Source: Paulinella micropora (taxonomy: Eukaryota; Cercozoa; Imbricatea; Euglyphida; Paulinellidae). From it: 64,000 nt of DNA. The translations under genes and the position numbers were made by a program. The first letter of the stretch is position 1, and each line of letters starts with the position of its first letter. The DNA lies in assembly GCA_019918135.1 (NCBI GenBank), contig WBZZ01001242.1:1-64000 (forward strand), written 5' to 3'. A model generated the notes under the pieces. It searched no databases, was not told the DNA's origin, and was given only the letters and a program-made list of their open reading frames with translations. Below are positions 56,469 to 64,000 of the stretch, in pieces.

Positions 56469-57821
56469 TCATTCCGCATTCACAAAACCTGGTTCTAATT
56501 CCACCCAAGACTCTAGCCTGTCCTTAGCTTCTTGGTGGCCCACTTCCGCTGCCCGCCTGTACCAACGCATGGCCTGTGTTAAGTCCTTTGCCACGCCCTT
56601 GCCATTTTCAAAGCAGAGTCCTAGCCTATATTGAGCATCGCGGTCACCTTGGCTGGCTGCCTTGGCGTACCAACTTGTTGCTAAAGTCTCATCCCGTACG
56701 ACCCCCTTTCCGTCTTCGTAACAAATACCCACACGCAGCTGAGCCCGTTGATTGCCATGCTCGGCCGAGCGTAGAAGCCAGCCAAAGGCTGTGGTATCGT
56801 CACGCTCGACCCCGGTGCCCCTTTCGTAACAGACGGCGGTATAGATATAAGCGCTTGGGTAGCCTTGCTCGGCCGAGCGCAAATACCAGGCAAAGGATTT
56901 TGTGTCGTCTTTGCGTCGTCTGTAGCGGTGGCCAAGAAGGAGTTGTGCCTCGGCGTTGCCCTGGTGTGCAGAACGCAAAAGCCAACAGAAAGCCCCGGCG
57001 TCATCAGGTAGCCTTTTACTCAACTCAAGCTGTGCATCGGCGTGATCAAGTTCCGCGCCACGCATGAACCACCTCAGGGCCCTTGCTTTCTTCCCGTGAA
57101 GCAAACAGTACATACCCAATGCCCAAAAATCTTGTTCGTGCCCTTGCTCAGCTGAACGTTCCCACCAGCGCATGGCCTGCGCTTCATCTGCCCCCACACC
57201 GCTGCCAACAAAAAAACAGGACCCGAGGAGGTACTGAGCGTGGGCGTTACCCTGTTCGGCCGATTGCTTAAACCACTCGAGAGCTCTGGCGTAGTCCTGA
57301 ACCACACCCTCTCCCTCCTTGTAGCAAATACCGAGCAGCAATTGTGCTTGGGCGTCGCCCTTGTGTGCAGAACACTGAAGCCACTGCAAGCCCCAGTCTT
57401 GGTCCTTGGCCACACCCCAACCTTTGTAGTAGCAAAGGCCGAGCAATCGCTGAGATTTTGCGTGCCCTTGTTCCGTCGATCTTTGCAACCAACGCACCGC
57501 CTGAGCCCAGTCTTGGGGAACGTTCTCGCCATCAAAATAGCAGACCGCCAGCCGATACTGTGCCTCTGGATCTCCACCTCTAGCGGCCTGCATGTACCAC
57601 CGCATGGCCTGGCTAGGGTCTCTAGCCACGCCAAAGCCGTGCATATAATGGAATGCCAAAAGACGCTGCGCCTCTGGTCTGTCCTGCGCCGCAGCCTCCG
57701 TGTAGCAACACAGCAGCCTGGAGGTTTCCAGGTTGCTGTCCGGGCCCACCAAGTAATAATCTGCTATGTCATCCTGCACTAGGGATTTTTCGTCGCCTTC
57801 GTCCAGTCCAGCATCCGTCAT
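56469..57821 (-). CDS. Sel1-repeat protein C (about eleven repeats)
   Basis: 450 aa from ATG 57821 (MTDAGLDEGDEKSLVQ...) to TGA, intact. An acidic N-terminus of about 45 residues precedes about eleven Sel1-like units (AQRLLAFHYMHGFGVARDPSQAMRWYMQAARGG and so on); several units are unusually Trp-rich. Two central units are degenerate. Solenoid scaffold by family. The 5' end of this gene also occurs, truncated, at 23799-23860, which shows that block 2 of the segmental duplication includes the start of this gene and that block 1 is cut inside it. No membrane segment or signal peptide. Confidence 0.8.
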   Translation of the reverse strand: MTDAGLDEGDEKSLVQDDIADYYLVGPDSNLETSRLLCCYTEAAAQDRPEAQRLLAFHYMHGFGVARDPSQAMRWYMQAARGGDPEAQYRLAVCYFDGENVPQDWAQAVRWLQRSTEQGHAKSQRLLGLCYYKGWGVAKDQDWGLQWLQCSAHKGDAQAQLLLGICYKEGEGVVQDYARALEWFKQSAEQGNAHAQYLLGSCFFVGSGVGADEAQAMRWWERSAEQGHEQDFWALGMYCLLHGKKARALRWFMRGAELDHADAQLELSKRLPDDAGAFCWLLRSAHQGNAEAQLLLGHRYRRRKDDTKSFAWYLRSAEQGYPSAYIYTAVCYERGTGVERDDTTAFGWLLRSAEHGNQRAQLRVGICYEDGKGVVRDETLATSWYAKAASQGDRDAQYRLGLCFENGKGVAKDLTQAMRWYRRAAEVGHQEAKDRLESWVELEPGFVNAE

Positions 57822-58062
57822 CAACTAAGACTTTGCTGGCCACGAAATTTGTCGCCAAATTTTCGTGGTGTGTAATATGGCTGAAAACCCCGGTTTTCTG
57901 CCAGAAAACCCCTGAGCCCTTCCACCCTTGGAGAGAAGAGGGAGGGAGGACGACGCAAGAGAAGGGGGGGGGGGGGGCCTTTCCCCCCTACTCCACGGGC
58001 TACGAAAAAAAGTCTGCCTATTGTTTGCTCTCTAAGTCATCATCCGAAGAGTGACTTCTCCA

Positions 58063-59302
58063 ATGAGGCGGCTCAGTCTCCAGCAAGCATGCCCGCCCGA
58101 GCCACGGTCTTTGCCGCCGAGTACGCTTTGCGACTTGGGCGATTCCTACGTCCTGGGCGAATGTCAGGACAGTCACTACGTCCAAGCGGTCCAATGGTAC
58201 AGAGAGGCGGCCGACAAAAACGACGCGGGGGGCACAGGTTAGGTTGGGATGCTGTTACGCCAGCGGGCTCGGCGTGGTCAAGGACGAGGTTAAAGCAGTT
58301 CAGTTGTACCACCAGGCGGCCGAACAGAAAAACGCGGATGCGCAATTCCTTCTGGGGCTGTGTTACGCACAAGCATTCAGCGTGCCCAAAAACAGCGCCA
58401 GGGCAGTGGAGTGTTACCGGCAGGCCGCCGAACAAAACCATGCAGCTGCACAATTGCGTTTGGGACAGTGCTATGCAGATGGAATCGGTGTCTTCCAGGA
58501 TAGCGCCAAGGCCCTCGAATATTACCGCCGGGCGGCCCAACAAAACTGTGCAGAAGCGCAATTCAGGCTGGGACGCTGTTACGCGAACGGAGTCGGCGTC
58601 CCCGAAGATTGCGCCAAGGCCCTCGAATATTACCAACGGGCGGCGAAACAAAACTATGCGGCTGCGCAATGCGCCCTGGGAGTCTGTTACAGCTGCGGGC
58701 TCGGCGTCCCCCAAGACAGCGCCAAGGCACTTGAATGGTACCGGCGGGCCGCCGCTCAGAACTACGCAGCGGCTAAGACTAACCTGGGGCAATTTTACGC
58801 AGGCGGGCGCGGCGTGGTCCAGGATTTGCCCAAGGCAGTCGACTGGTACCAGCAGGCGGCCGAGCTGGGGCACACGCCTGCTATGTATAACCTAGGAGTC
58901 TGTTTCGCAAATGCGCTTGGCGTGGCGCGGGACCTTCCTAAGGCTGTCAAATGGTATCAGCGGGCGGCCGCACAGAACAACGCAGACGCGCAATTTAGGC
59001 TCGGCAAATGCTACGCTAACGGTACGGGCGTCCGCATAAACAAGAAAAAAGCAGCCATGTTGTACCGGCGGGCGGCTCCACACAACGCAGAGGCCCAATA
59101 CCGGCTCGGTCTGTGCTATAGCCTCGGGCACGGTGTGCTTCGCGACGACGCACAGGCCTACAAATACTACCTGCTGGCGGCGCAAAATGGCGTCCTCAGC
59201 GCCGCCCAGAAAGTGAGGCTCTACGTCGCGCAGGGGCGCGGCGCAATCTTTGGAGACACCACCGCTGCGGCTGAGCCCCCGGCCAAAAAATGCAAGACCT
59301 AA
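58063..59302 (+). pseudogene. Sel1-A duplicate, 1-nt insertion
   Basis: ATG 58063. The first 59 codons match Sel1-A, then TAG. The intact copy reads gcgggggcac (five G) where this has gcggggggcac (six G, about 58226-58232). The remaining frame to TAA 59302 is open and encodes nine of ten repeats, including scattered substitutions, so the gene has diverged beyond the lesion. A small extra insertion of two codons (DSHYVQ for DYVQ) is in frame. A recent pseudogene, or a G-run sequencing error. Confidence 0.75.
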
Positions 59303-59643
59303 ACCAAGCAAAGCCTTTTTTTTCCCCGTCTAGAACTTTGTTGGTCTAGTGTTTGATTTAATAAACAGTTCTTCTTTCTTGGCGAAGAACTGCTTTTTTA
59401 TGTCGCACCAACAAACCCCTGCACAAAAAACAATCAAACTGAGCCCCCCCCCCCCCCCCCTTTGCCCGTGCTCGGGGAGAGGAGAGGGGGCAGTGCCCCC
59501 CCCCCCACTTCCCTCACCCTCTCATCTACAAAAAAAAGGCAGGAGAGGGAAGGAGGCAGGGAACATTGAAGAAGCATTCTTGTAGAACCTCTGCCCCCAC
59601 CCTAAAAAAAGCTTTCTCTTTTGAGTATTACACATCGCTGAAT
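59303..59643. other. Spacer between Sel1-A' and Sel1-B'
   Basis: Holds AATAAA at about 59359, a poly-C tract of about 18 nt (59443-59461) and pyrimidine/purine stretches. It replaces the 1.15-kb segment with the LRR relic found in block 1. Confidence 0.6.
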
Positions 59644-60693
59644 ATGGTTAGTTCTGGTTACAAGAAGAGCCGGCGTCGTCGCAACCGCGGGCGTACCATG
59701 TTGTCACGCGCACACCTGGAGGCGGTGCTTGCTGAGACTAAGAGCGCCAGGCTTGATCTCTTGCAGGAGGCTTCTGAGCAAGGCAACACCGACGCCCAAA
59801 TGTGCCTGGCTGACCTTTACCTTCACGGCACAGAGGGTGCCCCCCAGGACCCCGCCAAGGCAGTGGAGCTTTTTGAAATGGCGGCAGAACAGGGACACGC
59901 AGAAGCCCAGCTGTGTCTGGCAGCCTGTTATGCCAACGGGACGGGCGTCGGCCTGGACCTCGCCAAAGTAGTCAGGTGGTTCAAGGACGCCGCGGAACAG
60001 GGAGACGCACAAGCGCAGCGTTGGCTGGGTGCGTGCTATGAAGAAGGGACAGGAGTTGTGAAGAACGAAGCCGAGGCGGTGAAGTGGTACGCATTGGCGG
60101 CAAAGCAAGGGGAGACAGACGCACAATACAACCTAGGCGACTGCTACCTGGAAGGCCAAGGAGTGGCCAAAGATGAACTCAAAGCGGTGCAGTGGTATGA
60201 CAGAGCGGCTGCCAAAGGAAATGCAACTGCACAATTACGGCTTGGTAACTGCTACTTTGGAGGCAGAGGGGTCCCTCAGAACGATGCCAGAGCCTTCCAG
60301 CTGTATCAGCAAGCAGCTCTCCAAAATCTAGCGGACGCGCAGTTTCAGCTGGCAGCATGCTATCTGAACGGCTGGGGTACCCCGAAGAATCAGACCAAGG
60401 CGTTCGAATTCTTCAAGAAGGCGGCGTTGCAAGGTAACGACGAGGCGCAGTTACGGCTAGCTCTTTGCTACGATTCTGGCGAAGGCACAGCCCGGGACAA
60501 AGACCGGGCCGCCGCGTGGGCTACCAAAGCCTCTGCACAAGGCCATGCGGACGCGCGTTGTTTACTGGGCGCTTACCATTTCTTTGGCGTCTCGGTGCCT
60601 AAGGACGAAGCGAAGGGCGTACAATACTGGTCGCAGGCGGCGGCTCTGGGCTCCGCCTTTGCACGAGAGTCTCTGGCCACCCATGTTAGATAG
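59644..60693 (+). CDS. Sel1-repeat protein B, duplicate (intact)
   Basis: 349 aa from ATG 59644 to TAG, the same length as 26602-27651. It keeps the basic start (YKKSRRRRNRGR) and eight Sel1 repeats. Substitutions are mostly conservative and spread over the gene (for example AKAARWFEGAAEQ against AKVVRWFKDAAEQ, GTAQDKDRAAEWAS against GTARDKDRAAAWAT), which suggests that both copies are under purifying selection. Its upstream region lacks the TATATATATA of the other copy, so expression may differ. Confidence 0.85.
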   Translation: MVSSGYKKSRRRRNRGRTMLSRAHLEAVLAETKSARLDLLQEASEQGNTDAQMCLADLYLHGTEGAPQDPAKAVELFEMAAEQGHAEAQLCLAACYANGTGVGLDLAKVVRWFKDAAEQGDAQAQRWLGACYEEGTGVVKNEAEAVKWYALAAKQGETDAQYNLGDCYLEGQGVAKDELKAVQWYDRAAAKGNATAQLRLGNCYFGGRGVPQNDARAFQLYQQAALQNLADAQFQLAACYLNGWGTPKNQTKAFEFFKKAALQGNDEAQLRLALCYDSGEGTARDKDRAAAWATKASAQGHADARCLLGAYHFFGVSVPKDEAKGVQYWSQAAALGSAFARESLATHVR

Positions 60694-60933
60694 TTGCCCT
60701 CTAGGTACTCGAGGGCTGCAGAGTGTATAACAGTCGCAAAGAAAGTTTAATTTTCTTTCTAATTAAAAGCTCGACCAAACCTAAGCCTGTAATTGAGACT
60801 CAAAAAACAGCAGGAAATTTTTAGAGAGAGAGAGAGAGAGAATAAACTCGGGAGAAGACAGAGAGAGGGGTGAGAAGGGGGAAGGGAGGGAGGGGGGGGG
60901 GAGAAAGGAAGGGGAGGGGGGGAGTCAAAAGTG

Positions 60934-60956
60934 TTGGCCCGCATATTGCGGGCCAA
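60934..60956. promoter_or_regulatory. Conserved hairpin, second copy
   Basis: Same 10-bp arms as 27881-27903, with loop tat instead of aat. Confidence 0.5.
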
Positions 60957-60981
60957 GACAAAAACCTGGCTCTCTTAGAAA

Positions 60982-60988
60982 TATAAAA
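60982..60988 (+). promoter_or_regulatory. TATA box, second copy
   Basis: TATAAAA, 53 nt before the ATG at 61041. Confidence 0.5.
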
Positions 60989-61040
60989 CAAGAAAGTAGC
61001 TGGTTGTTGCTAGAGCAGGGCACCCGAGAGCCGTTGCAAG

Positions 61041-64000
61041 ATGGATGACAAGGAAGCTCTGGTCGTCGAAGAATTTTGCAAGCGCGCATACCAAGATACC
61101 GGCCTTCCAGACGAACAGAAGCCTAGATTGCTTGACTACATCCTCGGCAAAAAGTACAGCCATTATTTGCCAAAAGACCTGCTATTTGACAAAGAAAACA
61201 TTGTGCGAATCGAAGCAGAAAGGCTGGAGTGGTATTCGAATGCCAAGCCCAAGCCCTTGCCTGCTGAAGCGCTGCTACTGCTTGAAAAGGCCAAACAAGC
61301 GCTGGTAGAGAAACGCTACGAAAAGGCTGTTGAATTGCTCCTGGTGGAACCGGTGGTATTCTGCGGAGAGGCCTTATACCATGTCGGGAGCTGTTTGGAG
61401 TCAGGGGAGGGCCTACCCGCCTCTGACACTGATTTCGCTCAATTATACTGGGCATCTGCAGTCCAAACCTCTCTTCCACTTAGTCCAGCTAACCCTTGGC
61501 ATTTGGATGTGCTGTCGAAACTTGTAAAATACGAGAACCCTAGCTGGAAGACGAACTCAAATTCGTTCCCCAAGTGTCTCTCTAATGGAACGTCGTGGTT
61601 CCAGAATTTGTGGAATGAGCTGAAGTCGAAGTCGAACCAAGTATCGGCAGGGCTTCCGAAGCTTAAGAAGTATCGCGACAATGATGCCGTTGATGCTGGG
61701 CCCAATCATGAGGATACGTCCCAAGCTTCAAAAGCAGACAACAGCAAAGGAGCAATGGAGGCCTGGCCACGCTTGCCAGAACCGGAAACAGCCCCGGCCG
61801 CAGTCACAAACCCTTCTCCTCTCCGGGCACACTCGGCGGATAGCTAAACTTGGAACTGAACAGGCTTATCATTGAGGAAGAAGAAGGGCGCTTGTGGGAA
61901 GCCCTGCAGTCTAGGCCGCGACAGCTCCGGAGCCTTGGGGAGCCCGAGCTTGCCCAAGCCAAGAACTTACTCGAGAAAGGCCCGAACGAGGAAGGGGAAA
62001 GCTTGCTGTAGAGCTGCTGCGTCGTAAGCCAGCGCTCTGGCAGGCAGAGGCACTGTACCTCGTAGCCCGCTGCGTGTCTACGGGCCGAGGCGTGCGCAAT
62101 AGCACCCCAGAAATCACTTTTCTATATTACACGTGCGCTCTCAAGTTCGCGGGGCTCGGCGCCAAGCGCAGTTTTTTCTACCTCGACAGCCTGTGGCACT
62201 CCGTAGAGTATCTGGAAAGGCCCGATGCCAAGGTGAGCTTTGCAAAATTCAAGGTTAGCAGTGACCCCGGCTTTCACTTTAAACAGCTCTTGGGCTTGAT
62301 GCACGGGCTGAATCCCCAGCACCGACAGCAGCTCCTAGCACGCAGCCGCCAAGCCCCGGCTACCTCTCTGCTGTCCAAACTTGCGTGGCGAGAATTCAGC
62401 ATCAAGCCCACCCAAGGCGAATTTAGCATCAAGCCCATGCAACTCAGCATCCGCATGCAGCGCTTCGCGCTGTCGATAAAGGGCAAAGAGATGCTACAAT
62501 TGGAAGACTGCCAAGATGAGATCAGAGCTTTTTTTTGCCTCGCGCCAACCAAGCATTTCTGGCTTGACCTCCGCGACGTGCTGGCGCGCTGGTGGCCTGC
62601 GCGGAGTATTGTACATGCAGCGGTGCGGTCCTGTGCTCCCAGAGAAATCCTGGCCGACCAATCTCTGCCTGTTGAGCACACGCAATTGATCAAGCTACGG
62701 CAACTGCGCCAAGAATACAAGCAGCAGCAGCAGCAGGGCTTCGAGCTTGCACCACTTGAGTGGGCTCTACGTTACAAACAAGAGCCAAACATCTTTAAGT
62801 TGTGGGAGCAACACTGCGTTGAACCAATCGACGCCAAGCGCTTGCAGAGTTTGCTCTTGCCTAGCCCCGACCCTCCGTTCGGGGCTGGGTCACCAGTGCC
62901 CGAATTAGCAGGAGAAATCCACAGCTGCTTTGAGGCGCGCGACGGAGATGACGGAGTCCGTCATTTCTTTGTGGAATGGCTCGCGAGGCAGTTCAAGACC
63001 TTTCGGGCCCTGCAGCAGCAAGGCACTTCTTTGGAGAAACCTCCCCCACAGTCGTGGCTTTGCCTGCAAGGCAAGGTCACTCCATGGCTGAAACAGCTCC
63101 TAAGGTCTTTTTGCCTGGCCTTGGGGGATCAACATGTCATTGTCCTGCGAGATGTCAACCTTGGCCCACACAAACTGGCAGAAATGCAACAAAGGTTATT
63201 AGCGGTGGTAGATGGCTGCAGCCGGCGGGAACATACAGGGCAAGACCTCCGGGAGCTGCTCCAGGTACTCCGTTCTGACATCAAGGTATCTGGCTCTGGT
63301 CGTGGTGACATCTTCTTGCCCAATAGAAGCCAAGTTTTGATCTTGCCCAACAAAGACGGCGTACCTGTATGGACCGCAAGCCAATTGCAAGAACAGGGGG
63401 TGGCCGCCACACTCCTACGGCTTAGCGAGGCTGTCCGTGACAACAATGAAGGACAGCAGAGAGACGTCCCCTCGCCCCAAGAACTTGGTCAATTCCTAGA
63501 CGCGCTGACGCTCCCGAAAGATGTTGCCTGCCCAACTCAAGTTTCAAAGGTTAGGAGCGGATGCGATCGCTACTTCAAAGTGTTTATACGCAAAGTTGCG
63601 TTGAAGCAACAACTACCATGTAAGAAAAAGCGAGCCAAGACGAAGGTCCCCCACGTCTTTCCAATCCGTCAAGGAGTGAACAAAGGAAAATTTGCTATAA
63701 GGCTCGATGATCTTCTATCAAGCTTTGAAAGCTTTCTGGGCCTTCACAAGAGTGAGTTGAACAAGCCAGCCCAAGAACAGTTTCTGGCTCGCTTTAAGCA
63801 GAAATTTCCCGAAATCGACCTGAAAAAGCCGTCTGCTCAGAGCATGTATTCTTCTCTTGGCAAGAAAGGACCAAGAACGCAGGGATTGCTTTTCCCGTAC
63901 ACAAAGAATGATCTCCTCTCGCAAATGTCGAAGAAAAAGCAAAAGAAAGGGAACGGGCGCTCAACAAGTGCGACAATACAGGAAGATGCGCGTACAAGCG
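61041..64000 (+). pseudogene. Duplicate of the 978-aa gene, two frameshifts, cut by window edge
   Basis: ATG 61041. 268 codons are open to TAA 61847. Compared with 27989-30925, one base is lost around 61820-61835 and another near 61996-62002 (ggaaaag against ggaaag). The frame of the remainder is then open from 61915 to the last base of the window (about 695 codons with no stop), but lacks its own start. It encodes the same degenerate ATPase-like region (WLCLQGKVTPWLKQLL, LLAVVDG, LPNRSQVLILPN). A 6-nt in-frame insertion copying a neighbouring sequence occurs at about 62394, and other in-frame indels near 62950. The long open tail suggests recent damage. Confidence 0.8.

Larger units (their letters stand above)
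60694..61040. other. Intergenic leader, duplicate of 27652-27988
   Basis: Contains ATTAAA, a (GA)n run near 60823-60840, poly-G tracts, hairpin and TATA box in the same order as block 1. Confidence 0.6.
57769..64000 (+). repeat. Segmental duplication, block 2
   Basis: Counterpart of 23799-30925, running off the window edge. Sel1-B is intact here, while Sel1-A and the 978-aa gene are frame-broken. Promoter hairpin and TATA of the 978-aa gene are conserved. Confidence 0.9.

Overview
The window looks like a piece of a large eukaryotic DNA virus genome, or such a genome inserted in a protist chromosome; I cannot name the organism. Genes are mostly intronless and lie on both strands. Several have TATA-like boxes 30-100 nt upstream of the ATG and AATAAA or ATTAAA near the stop, so transcription appears RNA polymerase II-like. 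No ribosome-binding sites, operons, rRNA, tRNA or CRISPR array were seen. The gene content is what giant viruses of protists often carry: an SF3-like helicase/ATPase, a family of divergent protein kinases, HNH and PD-(D/E)XK nuclease-like proteins, and many adaptor-type proteins (Sel1 repeats, Kelch, F-box-like, RING plus TRAF zinc finger, MYND, LRR relics). Several of these fold types are common in ubiquitin-ligase subunits, so interference with host protein turnover is a reasonable inference, not something the sequence proves.

Layout. 0-11.3 kb: a coiled-coil gene, LRR debris, the intact kinase 1 with a kinase fragment behind it, a frame-broken HNH gene, a frame-shifted F-box/Sel1 gene, and at 10.3-11.0 kb a shredded collinear miniature of 2.0-6.6 kb. 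11.3-17.2 kb: a coiled-coil gene and three minus-strand genes, two of them multi-membrane-span proteins. 17.3-22 kb: the 1275-codon helicase ORF, head-to-head with a second ORF that also lacks a start codon. 22.5-31 kb: Kelch gene, then block 1 of a segmental duplication (Sel1-A, Sel1-B, a 978-aa protein with a degenerate ATPase-like domain). 31.7-33.5 kb: about 345-bp tandem repeats. 33.8-37.1 kb: LRR and kinase 3 pseudogenes. 37.3-38 kb: two foldback elements. 38-47 kb: RING/TRAF/Sel1, coiled-coil, MYND and small genes, with repeat clusters. 47-51 kb: PD-(D/E)XK-like gene, a cluster of foldback elements with G-quadruplex-type sequence, and a secreted Asp-box propeller. 52-57.8 kb: relics, frame-shifted kinase 2, another Sel1 gene. 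57.8-64 kb: block 2 of the duplication, where two of the three genes are broken.

A main theme is active gene birth and decay. Families (kinase, Sel1, HNH, LRR, the 978-aa protein) exist as intact, singly damaged and shredded copies. Many damaged genes carry only one or two lesions: in-frame TAG or TGA explicable by one C-to-T change, or a 1-nt change in a short homopolymer. This fits recent relaxation of selection, as in an integrated copy or an expendable terminal region, although homopolymer read errors could explain some of the indels.
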